This document shows, one piece after another, positions 56,043-63,962 of a DNA stretch of 64,000 nt (position 1 is its first letter; the number at the start of each line of letters is the position of its first letter). The stretch is from positions 43,699 through 107,698 of the forward strand of contig LICG01000003.1 in NCBI GenBank assembly GCA_001438205.1. The letters run 5' to 3'. The stretch is from Cryomorphaceae bacterium BACL7 MAG-120322-bin74 (GTDB lineage: Bacteria; Bacteroidota; Bacteroidia; Flavobacteriales; Schleiferiaceae). A program made the position numbers and the translations under genes. Below the pieces are notes generated by a model that saw nothing but the letters and a program-made list of their open reading frames with translations, had not been told where the DNA came from and ran no database searches.

Positions 56043-57293
56043 TTAGCCCTGATCTTTGGATACAATCACATAAGCAATGCGCTGAGCATCCATGGTTTCG
56101 ATGGTGAATACCCAATTTTCGAGCAGTAAGGTCTCTTCTTCCACGGGCAAATGACCTAATTTATCGGCAATTAAACCACCTAAAGTGCTGTACGCTTCTT
56201 CCTCTGGCCAATCAAATCCGTAGGTCATATTTAAGTAGTCTACTTCGAGTGAGGCATCTAAACGCCAGGTACCATTAGGCAGCACCTCCTCTGTGCGTAC
56301 ATCGTGGTCATGCTCATCGTCAATTTCACCAAACAGCTCTTCTACCACGTCTTCCAAAGTAATGATTCCGGTCAAAGAGCCTAAATCATCTACCACTGAC
56401 GCCATCGATCTTTTTTCGCGAATGAGCATTTTAAATACCTCTTGAGCGCTCATTGTTTCTGGGATGAAGGACAACGGTGTTAAGATAGATGCTAGCCTTT
56501 TCGGGCGTCGAAACAAGCCAAAAGCATGCACATAGGCAAAAGCATCATCAATGGTTTCACGGTAGACAACTAATTTGGAAAATCCTGTTTCGGTAAACCG
56601 ATCTCTTAACTCTTCCATACTGATGTTTGCCGGTACGGCAGAAATTTCTGTGCGTGGAACCATACAAGAGCGCACCTTGGTATCGCCAAAATCCAAGGCA
56701 TTTCGAAACAATTCGATTTCGGGCTCTACTTCTTCGGATGAACTTCCTTCTTCTAAGTAATGATCAAGATCCGCACGACCAAATACGACGGGCTCTCGTG
56801 ACGCGCGAATTTCACGCCCCATCCGTTTGAGGAAAATCTTACTAATGCGCGTTAATACTTCGACTAAAGGCCAAAGAAAGAAGTAAAAAAACATCAAGGG
56901 TACCGTAAACCACCGCAGAGAATCGTTTGCACGATGGCGAAAGAATGCTTTAGGTAGGTATTCCGCAACAAAAAGGACCACCAGTGTGGAAAGCAAGGTT
57001 TCGAGGACCACTGCCCATCCTTTGGCTAAATGGAACTGATCGAGTAAGAGGGGGTCTAAGAGTGATGCGGTGTGTAACCCCACAAAAACCAAGGCAATCG
57101 TATTACCCATGAGCATCGCGCCGATAAAGTGACTCGGGTGACCGACCAAAAAGGCGAGCCAACGCCCCATGCGCGTACCGCGTTTAGTTTCAATTTCTAT
57201 TTGCAGTCGGTTGGCACTGAGGTAGGCGATTTCCATTCCTGAAAAAAACGCAGAGAAAAGGAGTGCAAAAAAGAGGGAGAGACCTTCATTCAT
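56043..57293 (-). CDS. CNNM/CBS-domain membrane protein (HlyC/CorC family)
   Basis: The 416-residue protein has a CNNM (DUF21) domain with three to four membrane segments (residues 1-170), paired CBS domains (~185-310, CMVPRTEISAVP ... TGIITLEDVVEELFGEIDDE) and a C-terminal CorC/HlyC domain. Relatives affect Mg/Co balance; the Bacteroidota gliding protein GldE belongs to the same family, but the genes next to gldE are not present here. The ATG at 57293 overlaps the upstream stop in ATGA; an in-frame extension 11 codons upstream is rejected. Confidence 0.88.
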   Translation of the reverse strand: MNEGLSLFFALLFSAFFSGMEIAYLSANRLQIEIETKRGTRMGRWLAFLVGHPSHFIGAMLMGNTIALVFVGLHTASLLDPLLLDQFHLAKGWAVVLETLLSTLVVLFVAEYLPKAFFRHRANDSLRWFTVPLMFFYFFLWPLVEVLTRISKIFLKRMGREIRASREPVVFGRADLDHYLEEGSSSEEVEPEIELFRNALDFGDTKVRSCMVPRTEISAVPANISMEELRDRFTETGFSKLVVYRETIDDAFAYVHAFGLFRRPKRLASILTPLSFIPETMSAQEVFKMLIREKRSMASVVDDLGSLTGIITLEDVVEELFGEIDDEHDHDVRTEEVLPNGTWRLDASLEVDYLNMTYGFDWPEEEAYSTLGGLIADKLGHLPVEEETLLLENWVFTIETMDAQRIAYVIVSKDQG

Positions 57294-57523
57294 GACGGAT
57301 GAGAAGCGTCGTCGTTGGATTTCCAACGCGCTTCCATGGACTTTCGCTGTTTACGGCGAAGACCAAACATAAAAAAGCCTAAAAAGGCAAAAAGCACAAA
57401 CATATACGCCTTGTTGCGGTCGCCATTCCATTGACTGTAGATCACCTCCAAGGACAGAAGTCCAATGACGAGCCATACCCATTCAACGGTCTTTAAGCTG
57501 CGGCGTGCAAAATTGGGTTTCAT
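57290..57523 (-). CDS. Small two-helix membrane protein
   Basis: The 77-residue product has two hydrophobic segments (about residues 14-32 and 40-55) joined by a polar loop (YSQWNGDRNK), and a very basic stretch after the second (FGLRRKQRKSMEARWKS). I do not recognise a named family. It is tightly packed between lptC (two bases) and the CNNM gene (ATGA overlap), which argues that it is a real gene and acts in the membrane. Confidence 0.75.
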   Translation of the reverse strand: MKPNFARRSLKTVEWVWLVIGLLSLEVIYSQWNGDRNKAYMFVLFAFLGFFMFGLRRKQRKSMEARWKSNDDASHPS

Positions 57524-57525
57524 AT

Positions 57526-58101
57526 TTATTCGGGTTGGCCTCCTTCAAAATGACCAGACACTGCAAAGATGGTGTATTGCGACAAATCTTCTTCTGCAGT
57601 AAATCCTTTTCCGCGAACTTCTTCTCCGTTGTCTATGATCACCACATTGGATTCTGAGTAAAACCGCTTCTCCGATCTATCCCATTCCATTGCATCCGTT
57701 AGGAGTGAACGCTCCTTTCCTTGAATAACGGACACATCCCCCGTCAGAATCCATTTTTGATCAGACAAACGGCGAACGGCCTTATTGGCCTTTACGGTCC
57801 CCGTCACTTGCCCAAGTGCATTTAGGAGCGATAGCCGAAAGCCATTTTGGAAAACCTGACGCGGGTTTTCTTCATCCTCCGAATAATCTTCTAAAATGCC
57901 GGCTTCAACTGTGATTTTGGTCTGCCCACTATCACTGTAGACAATGCGTACTTCCTGCTGTTCAATCAATGCACCCGAATAGGTCTTGGCCATGGCGCTC
58001 ACCGCCTCTTCGTCATTTGCACAACCTAACGCAGCGAAAAGGAACAACAAGGGAGCCCAGTGGGCTCCCTTGAATGTGAATATGTGCCCATTTATGCGCA
58101 C
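57526..58101 (-). CDS. lptC: LptC-like lipopolysaccharide export protein, lipoprotein
   Basis: LptC passes LPS from the LptBFG transporter to LptA across the periplasm. The 191-residue protein has an N-terminal hydrophobic segment ending in AALGC, a plausible lipobox, followed by LptC-type beta-jellyroll text (GQTKITVEAGILEDYSED, GTVKANKAVRRLSDQKWILT, EVRGKGFTA). The start is GTG at 58101, directly after the TAA of the TPR gene. The signal-peptide codons contain a perfect 11-bp hairpin (58048-58072). No ATG in frame gives a better start. Neighbours are membrane and envelope genes. Confidence 0.82.
   Translation of the reverse strand: MRINGHIFTFKGAHWAPLLFLFAALGCANDEEAVSAMAKTYSGALIEQQEVRIVYSDSGQTKITVEAGILEDYSEDEENPRQVFQNGFRLSLLNALGQVTGTVKANKAVRRLSDQKWILTGDVSVIQGKERSLLTDAMEWDRSEKRFYSESNVVIIDNGEEVRGKGFTAEEDLSQYTIFAVSGHFEGGQPE
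58048..58072 (-). promoter_or_regulatory. Terminator-like hairpin inside the lptC signal sequence
   Basis: An 11-bp perfect stem (CAAGGGAGCCC / GGGCTCCCTTG) with a three-base loop lies in the first codons of lptC. On the minus strand it is followed by TTGTTCCTTTTC, only partly T-rich. It could attenuate transcription or slow translation between the TPR gene and lptC; this is inference. Confidence 0.45.
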
Positions 58102-59514
58102 TTAGAAGCGTACTGTCACGGTTTCATTAATCCAACATCCGATGGAATAACGATCCCCCTCTTTAAATCCAAACTGGAAAGAGATGGACTTATCTGGAAT
58201 GCCTGGGCGCAATTTGGCAATGACACGGTCTGCGCGGCCAGCAAGGCTTGGATCTACACTTTTGGCGCGGTTGGCTTTATCCATCGCTGCCCAGTATACC
58301 GCGTTCTTTTCAAAGACATTGCTTCCACAAGAGCCGGCTGCAGAGGCATACACATTTGCCCACATTAAGTATGCTTCACCTGAATTTTCGTTCTGGCGAA
58401 TCGCATTAGCACAATCACTCTTGGCGGCAGAAAGACTACCCGTTTTGAGATGAATGGCGGCTAAACGGACATAGTCTTTTGCCTTTTTGATCGGATCAGC
58501 TTCTTGCTCAATCGCATTGGTAAAGTAGATGATGGCGTCGTCATACTTTTCATTTTTGACACTAAGCACGCCCATTGAACGCGCGGCTTGAGCTGAAGGT
58601 TCTAGATCATAAAGAGATTGAGCCACCTGATAGTAAATAGCATTGTCTGTGCAATCCGATGTACCACTTGTGTCAACGCGTTCTTTTGAAAGCATTTTTT
58701 CGGCACGACGCATCCAAGCTGCATCTCCAATATGCTTGTCAAAGTTTTCTTGGTTATAGATCAATCCAAGACGATCACACGTGAGCAATGGGGCCAATCC
58801 GCGCTCAATGTTGGTGATGAGCTTAGTGGATTGCTCTAGTAGGCGCTTGTTAATATCTAAAACACGTTTTTCACGCGCTGAAATAGTTCCCAGCGTATCT
58901 TTTTCTGTCAAAGTGGTGATTTGGCGGTTCCAATCGTCCGTTTGAATCTCAATGGCTTCTCCAACTGCCCCGTAAGCATTTAACAAACCTTCTGAATCCA
59001 GTGTGTCAATTTTGTACAGGGCAATGACCGAATTGAAGTAATTGTTCAGATACAACGGTTGAACATCACCAGGATTGAGCGCGAGTGCGGCATTAAACAT
59101 GGCATAGGCTGTCACCGCATCTTCGGGATGAAAATCGTAGTAATCATTCGCCTTTTGACCGATAATCTTAGCTTCATTTCCTGGATAATAGGTGTTCCAG
59201 TCATCATACATCTGCATCAACGCCAGAATGAATGCTTCCTTCTGTGCAGAATCCTTTTCAGCTGTGATTTTAGCATCAAAAATCTTTGGGGCAAACTTAT
59301 AGATTACTTCACTTGCCTGAGGACAGGCTGTGTATACAATCATCCATGGCTCATACGCTTGCAAATATTCTTTGCTATTGCAAAGCTGTCCAAAGTTGTT
59401 ATAATTCTCAAAGCAACGGATACTGTCCGCTGCATTGTCACCCCAGTTTTTCGTTTGTGCTGTGGAGACAACTGTCACCAGCGCAAATAGGGCAAAGAAG
59501 AAACGCTTGATCAT
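58102..59514 (-). CDS. TPR-repeat protein, exported
   Basis: The 470-residue product begins with a signal peptide (FFFALFALVTVVSTAQ). It contains helical TPR-type repeats, clearest in residues ~120-190 and ~320-420 (YDDAIIYFTNAIEQEADPIK, SAAKSDCANAIRQNENSGEA). It probably works as a periplasmic scaffold. Its place between an outer-membrane protein gene and lptC is, as I recall, conserved in Flavobacteriia. It starts three bases after the outer-membrane protein gene. Its exact role is unknown. Confidence 0.82.
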   Translation of the reverse strand: MIKRFFFALFALVTVVSTAQTKNWGDNAADSIRCFENYNNFGQLCNSKEYLQAYEPWMIVYTACPQASEVIYKFAPKIFDAKITAEKDSAQKEAFILALMQMYDDWNTYYPGNEAKIIGQKANDYYDFHPEDAVTAYAMFNAALALNPGDVQPLYLNNYFNSVIALYKIDTLDSEGLLNAYGAVGEAIEIQTDDWNRQITTLTEKDTLGTISAREKRVLDINKRLLEQSTKLITNIERGLAPLLTCDRLGLIYNQENFDKHIGDAAWMRRAEKMLSKERVDTSGTSDCTDNAIYYQVAQSLYDLEPSAQAARSMGVLSVKNEKYDDAIIYFTNAIEQEADPIKKAKDYVRLAAIHLKTGSLSAAKSDCANAIRQNENSGEAYLMWANVYASAAGSCGSNVFEKNAVYWAAMDKANRAKSVDPSLAGRADRVIAKLRPGIPDKSISFQFGFKEGDRYSIGCWINETVTVRF

Positions 59515-59517
59515 GAT

Positions 59518-60903
59518 TTAACGATATTTAAATTTGACAAACCATTGGTCATTGAGCGTAACCCCTATGACTGCTTGTGTATAGAATTCTTGTATCAAGT
59601 TGTTCTTTGTTGTTCCCCACTGACCCACCTGTGCGCCAATATGCAGTGTGGCAAATTTTACATCTCCTGGTAGCATGGCACGTCCGCCCAAGGGAAGCCC
59701 TACACCAAAATTACCTTGCCAGGTAGAGATCGGGGTGCCATTCAACACCAATCCTGTCCGCTCAAAGGCAAAGCTTGCACGATATGCAACCTCGGCGCCA
59801 TAGGACTTTAGTCGCTTTTCAGTAAAAGTCAAGGAGGGAATTAAAGAGGCAGATAATGAAATTCTTTGTCCATTTTCGGTGTAAGGTCCTGACCAAGCTC
59901 CAGGCAATGTCCAAGGCAATGGGCCCGTCGTAAAGGGCAATAGGAACAATTGATCCGTTGCCTGAATCTGCATCCCTATGGCCCATGCCGAAATGGGTAA
60001 ATCTTTAACGGGTTTGCTAAGCTCAAACCCTATGGCCATTTGTGTCGGCACAAAAATATAGCCGGGTTCATTCAGGTTGGAAGAGTTTGTATCCAAAGGC
60101 GTTTCACTTCCTACACCCCCTAGGATGTAGGTGTAATTCACTTGATCATAATGACTTGATAATGCAGCTCCTTGACGGACGGTAAGTCCGATGACCGCCC
60201 GAAGGTTTCCGATCGGAACACGCAATTGGGCTCCCCCATTCCACATCCAGTCGCTCACCAACGTCCGCTGAGATAGCTTCACTGCATTGAACTGGTTATC
60301 ACTAAAGATTAAATCTGTGCTTTGGTCCATGGAACCAAAAATGTACTGTGCATTGACGCCAAAACTGAAGAACTTGAAGGGCTTTACTCCAATGCCAAAG
60401 TGGGCCTTATTATATCCGCCTTTTCCTTTGAACTGCTCTGTGAAATCGCCAAAGTCGGCGTTGCTTCCCATCGTGAGCATGTCATATCCTACTACAGAAT
60501 ACGGCATGATTCCAGCGGAAAATCCCATCCATTTCTTCAGCGGAAAGGCAACCCCCATATTTTTAAATCCACCAGTAGTATTCCAAAGACTTGCATTGGC
60601 GGTTGATTGATGAACACCCGTATACGCGCCACCAAGGTCCAGGGTGGTGAATTGAATATCGGCATAGCTTGCAGGTTGGTCTGGATTGACATAAAGACGT
60701 GATGTTGAGGCCGCCTGTGTGCCTCCCAGAATACCGTGATAGCTAAACGCGTTTTGCTGCATGAGACCATGCCCAAAAAGTGAATAGGGACTCACGCTTG
60801 CGCTTTGCGCTAAGGAATGGAAGGAAAGCCCCAAAAAACTTAGGAACAACATGAAGGTAGCTTGCATACCCCTTCGGGGTATACCTATCCTAAGATTGTG
60901 CAT
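59518..60903 (-). CDS. Outer-membrane beta-barrel protein, Bacteroidota-specific
   Basis: The product, about 461 residues, has a signal peptide ending near HSLAQS and then beta-rich text typical of an outer-membrane barrel, with aromatic C-terminal strand (NDQWFVKFKYR). The repeated FGHGLM..., GGAYTG..., GVNAQYIFGSMD motifs resemble FadL-like or PorV-like barrels but I cannot name the family. The open frame runs far into coaX; plausible starts are ATGs at 60933 (17-base overlap), 60903 (just after coaX) and 60867. A hairpin covers the last of these. I chose 60903. Confidence 0.75.
   Translation of the reverse strand: MHNLRIGIPRRGMQATFMLFLSFLGLSFHSLAQSASVSPYSLFGHGLMQQNAFSYHGILGGTQAASTSRLYVNPDQPASYADIQFTTLDLGGAYTGVHQSTANASLWNTTGGFKNMGVAFPLKKWMGFSAGIMPYSVVGYDMLTMGSNADFGDFTEQFKGKGGYNKAHFGIGVKPFKFFSFGVNAQYIFGSMDQSTDLIFSDNQFNAVKLSQRTLVSDWMWNGGAQLRVPIGNLRAVIGLTVRQGAALSSHYDQVNYTYILGGVGSETPLDTNSSNLNEPGYIFVPTQMAIGFELSKPVKDLPISAWAIGMQIQATDQLFLLPFTTGPLPWTLPGAWSGPYTENGQRISLSASLIPSLTFTEKRLKSYGAEVAYRASFAFERTGLVLNGTPISTWQGNFGVGLPLGGRAMLPGDVKFATLHIGAQVGQWGTTKNNLIQEFYTQAVIGVTLNDQWFVKFKYR
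60866..60882 (-). promoter_or_regulatory. Small hairpin over a possible start codon
   Basis: A 7-bp perfect stem ATACCCC / GGGGTAT with a three-base loop overlaps the ATG at 60867 and lies 20 bases downstream of the ATG at 60903. If 60867 is the real start, the hairpin would hide it; otherwise it is coding sequence. Confidence 0.35.
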
Positions 60904-60916
60904 GGAAGAGATGTGC

Positions 60917-61621
60917 TTAGCGTTGTTGGCCATATTTATATTGCGCGAAAATTCCGTGGGCTTCCAGATTTGAAGCCGCAAAGATGCCGCTTTCCAATGG
61001 TTTAGCAAAAGCCATTCCATCCCCACCTGTGATAAAAATATGGATGTTCGCATCCTGGGTAGACCAAACCGTACAGATTTTTTCAATTTCAGCGTACATG
61101 CCCGCATACGCCCCTTGATGTAGGCTTTCTTCGGTGTTCCTTGTTCCCTCTGGGGAGAATTGTGCCATTACAGCGGATAACCGCGGCAATGAAGGAGCAT
61201 AATCTGCCATGGCATCTAACCGCATCTTCCATCCTGGTGAAATACTCCCGCCCAAAAGCCTATCATCTTCCGTTAACAAGGTCGCTGTCATGCACGTCCC
61301 ACATGATATCACCCCAATGGAACCGTTGGGTTGATGCATCCGTGCCCCTAAAACGCCAAGACAACGGTCAATCCCAATGCTGGGTGAACATGAGAACGCA
61401 AAAGGCCAAGGGTCCTTCAGGGAAATGACATGTCTCTCCCAGTCCTGTTGCAGTTGTAGATTAGATGTGTTTGCAATTCGGAGCACATCATTTATTCCAA
61501 GATTTGGCCACCACGAAAGGTCCAATCGATCAAAATAATGGGTATCTCCCAACATCAATCCTTCTTCAGAAAAGCAAGTGACTTTGGTGCGGGAGTTTCC
61601 TATTTCAACAGCATAGAGCAT
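60917..61621 (-). CDS. coaX: Type III pantothenate kinase (active-site substitutions)
   Basis: CoaX phosphorylates pantothenate, the first step of CoA synthesis. The 234-residue protein has the acetate-kinase-like fold motifs: EIGNSRTKV at residues 6-14 where the family has DxGNTxxK, GIDR at 83-86 (Asp85 retained), and SCGTCMTATL at 106-115 where the family has DxGTAxTxD. Thus two of the three conserved phosphate/metal aspartates are Glu6 and Ser106. It may be a diverged enzyme. The start ATG follows a TACCTTTG box by four bases. The stop lies 13 bases before the outer-membrane protein start I chose. Confidence 0.85.
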   Translation of the reverse strand: MLYAVEIGNSRTKVTCFSEEGLMLGDTHYFDRLDLSWWPNLGINDVLRIANTSNLQLQQDWERHVISLKDPWPFAFSCSPSIGIDRCLGVLGARMHQPNGSIGVISCGTCMTATLLTEDDRLLGGSISPGWKMRLDAMADYAPSLPRLSAVMAQFSPEGTRNTEESLHQGAYAGMYAEIEKICTVWSTQDANIHIFITGGDGMAFAKPLESGIFAASNLEAHGIFAQYKYGQQR

Positions 61622-61625
61622 TGAA

Positions 61626-61633
61626 CAAAGGTA
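61626..61633 (-). promoter_or_regulatory. -7 promoter box for coaX (TACCTTTG), leaderless configuration
   Basis: On the minus strand TACCTTTG is followed by TTCA and the coaX ATG, the same four-base spacing as at gpmI. It probably drives the coaX to ppiD gene string. Confidence 0.6.
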
Positions 61634-61645
61634 GACCTGAAGTCC

Positions 61646-63838
61646 CTATACTTCCAGAAATACAACAGCCTTGGACGCATCTAGAACGCCTATAATTCGT
61701 TCGGCATAAAAAGCCTCGACCGTATTCCGCTTTATTTTAAGACTTGGGGTGAGAAACCCATTTTCAACCGTCCAATCTTCGGCAACCCAGATCAGTTTTG
61801 AAATCTTTTCATGCGAGGGAAGCCGCTCATTCACCCATGTCAAATGGGCTTTGGCAGCTTTATACGCTTCTTTTCTAGCACCTTTCGAGGCATCTTCTGT
61901 CATGACGGCCATGGCAATAGGCTGTGGGAGATCATAGCCCGCAACACAAACCTGCGCCATCTGATCAAGCTCCATCAATAGGGCTTCAATGGGTGCCGGA
62001 GCAACATATTTACCCTTGGAGGTTTTAAATAAGTCCTTAATCCGTCCCGTGATGGTCAAATACCCCTCTGCATCTAATTGTCCACAGTCACCCGTATGCA
62101 AATAGCCTCCTTCAAATAATTCCGCTGTTTTTTCAGGCTCCTTATAATAACCCGAGGTGCAGGTTGGGCCTTTTACGAGAACCTCATCGCCTTCACCAAT
62201 GCGCACTTCCATGCCTTTGAAGGCCTGTCCAACCGTTCCAATTTTCACTTTTCCCCGGAAGTTTACCGTCGAGATTCCCAAATTTTCAGTCATCCCATAC
62301 ACTTCTTGAATATGGATCCCAAGACTTGCAAACTCGGATAATAGGGTGGCTCGAATGGGCGCCGCACCTGACAAAACAAGCCGCGCCCTGGATAGGCCCA
62401 ATTTTTTTCTCAATACCGGGGCGAGCAACTTGCGTAAGGCAGCGGCAGGGATCTTCTTGTGCAAGGTTTCTCCGAATTTTTCCCAAATTCTTGGGACCGC
62501 AAGGAAGACCGTTGGCTGTGCACTTTCCAAGTCCTCGGCGAAGGTTTCTAACGATTGAACAAAATGAATTCTCCCTGTGAGGTAAACCCCGGCAGCTGAA
62601 ATGATCATTCTTTCCGCTACATGACTTAGGGGCAAATAGGATAGGAAAACTTCTTGATGTAAAAAGTCGAACTGCTGCAAAATCATATTAAAAGCAGCTT
62701 GGAAAGAACGGAAATTATGCATTACCCCTTTTGGCATTCCCGTCGTGCCTGAAGTATAGATGATGGTCATCAGCGCATCTGGGTCCATGACGGGATGCTG
62801 ATAGTCTGGGGCACCTTGCGCAATGACCTCTTTCCAACTGAGCGCTTTGGAGGTTTTATCCAACTTCATATAAGGTATAGTGATCAGGGAACATCCTGCT
62901 GGAGCTTGTCGCGCATAGATATTCCCATCATCCAACTTACCAATGATCAATGCCTTTGATTCCGAATGTTCGAGGATTTTCTTGGCCGTCTCCCCATCAA
63001 TGGTCGGGTACAATGGAACGGACACTGCCCCGGCTAGAGCAATGGCATAATCAGCAATGAGCCAATGTGCCGCATTTTTGCCCACCAAGGCTACTTTGTC
63101 GCCTGGACGAATGCCTAGGGAATGCAATCCAGCAGCAAAGGCTTTTGCCTCTTCATAGGCACTCTGAAAGGTGAATTGGATCCTCCCTGCCGTGGCATGA
63201 GGTTCATCCAAGAAAAGCCTTCCAGGGAAATTTGCGGCATTCCAAGCAATTTGTTCAGGCAAGGTTCGTTGGGCACGATTTGGGGTCAGCGCATTTAATC
63301 CATTCGCAGGCACGGCCCCCTCAAGCGGACCCATGATGGAAAGTATATGCGCGTCATCTTTTACTGCATCACCACTCACTTTATAAGGCTGGGTGAACGA
63401 GATCACCTTTCGGGAAAAATCTAATCCCAGCACAATAACAGGCACCCCAGCTGATGCTGCAATGCTGCGGTATCCCGACTTTAATTCGCTTACGCGCGCA
63501 CGGGTCCCTTCAGGTGATAGAGCCAACTTGAAGTAAGGAGAAGCTTTGAACTGTTCGGCCATCTGCCCAACCATCCCTTTTGTAGATCTCCGGTCTACGG
63601 GCATGCCGCCAAAACTGCGCATTATGGCACCCAGTGGCCACCAGAACAAAGTGTGTTTTGATAAGAACTTGAGATCATGAAGGCCAAAGTCTTCGCGCAC
63701 ACAGAGTCCAATCATGAAATCGCGCCATGACGTATGTGGGCCTACGACTAGGATATACTGAGGAAGGTCCCCCGGAAAAGTATCGCGGTATTCCCAGCCT
63801 TTACGGGTAAGCCAGCCTTTGAGGAACGGTAATTTCAT
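61646..63838 (-). CDS. Fused glycerophospholipid acyltransferase / long-chain acyl-CoA (ACP) synthetase
   Basis: The 730-residue protein joins two enzymes. Residues 1-180 are a PlsC-type acyltransferase with the catalytic HTSWRD (His35, Asp40) and SPEGTR (109-113). Residues ~190-730 are an AMP-forming acyl-adenylating enzyme: IIYTSGTTGMPKGV near 358, VYGMTENLG, HTGDCGQLDAEGYL and GRIKDLFKTSKGKYV. The order matches E. coli Aas, which reacylates lysophospholipids with activated fatty acids, so a similar role is likely. It lacks the membrane segments I would expect from a transporter domain. The frame is open six codons upstream to an ATG at 63856, but 63838 fits the acyltransferase start; TATTTTTC lies three bases before it. 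Confidence 0.88.
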   Translation of the reverse strand: MKLPFLKGWLTRKGWEYRDTFPGDLPQYILVVGPHTSWRDFMIGLCVREDFGLHDLKFLSKHTLFWWPLGAIMRSFGGMPVDRRSTKGMVGQMAEQFKASPYFKLALSPEGTRARVSELKSGYRSIAASAGVPVIVLGLDFSRKVISFTQPYKVSGDAVKDDAHILSIMGPLEGAVPANGLNALTPNRAQRTLPEQIAWNAANFPGRLFLDEPHATAGRIQFTFQSAYEEAKAFAAGLHSLGIRPGDKVALVGKNAAHWLIADYAIALAGAVSVPLYPTIDGETAKKILEHSESKALIIGKLDDGNIYARQAPAGCSLITIPYMKLDKTSKALSWKEVIAQGAPDYQHPVMDPDALMTIIYTSGTTGMPKGVMHNFRSFQAAFNMILQQFDFLHQEVFLSYLPLSHVAERMIISAAGVYLTGRIHFVQSLETFAEDLESAQPTVFLAVPRIWEKFGETLHKKIPAAALRKLLAPVLRKKLGLSRARLVLSGAAPIRATLLSEFASLGIHIQEVYGMTENLGISTVNFRGKVKIGTVGQAFKGMEVRIGEGDEVLVKGPTCTSGYYKEPEKTAELFEGGYLHTGDCGQLDAEGYLTITGRIKDLFKTSKGKYVAPAPIEALLMELDQMAQVCVAGYDLPQPIAMAVMTEDASKGARKEAYKAAKAHLTWVNERLPSHEKISKLIWVAEDWTVENGFLTPSLKIKRNTVEAFYAERIIGVLDASKAVVFLEV

Positions 63839-63962
63839 GTTGAAAAATACAGTCATTTCTCTTTATATACACGTTTAGAGCAATTTTAAACTGAAATATT
63901 TCACCTTTTTGGGCTATGCATCGGCATTGAATTGTGATTATCTTCGCGCCTCCATTTTGAAT

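Noticed and set aside
56043..57293. Naming the CNNM-domain gene gldE
   Set aside because: GldE belongs to this family, but the gld neighbours expected beside it are absent and the domain match is general.
60934..61107. Long N-terminal extension of the outer-membrane protein frame
   Set aside because: It overlaps coaX by about 190 bases, has no signal peptide, and internal ATGs give a proper one.
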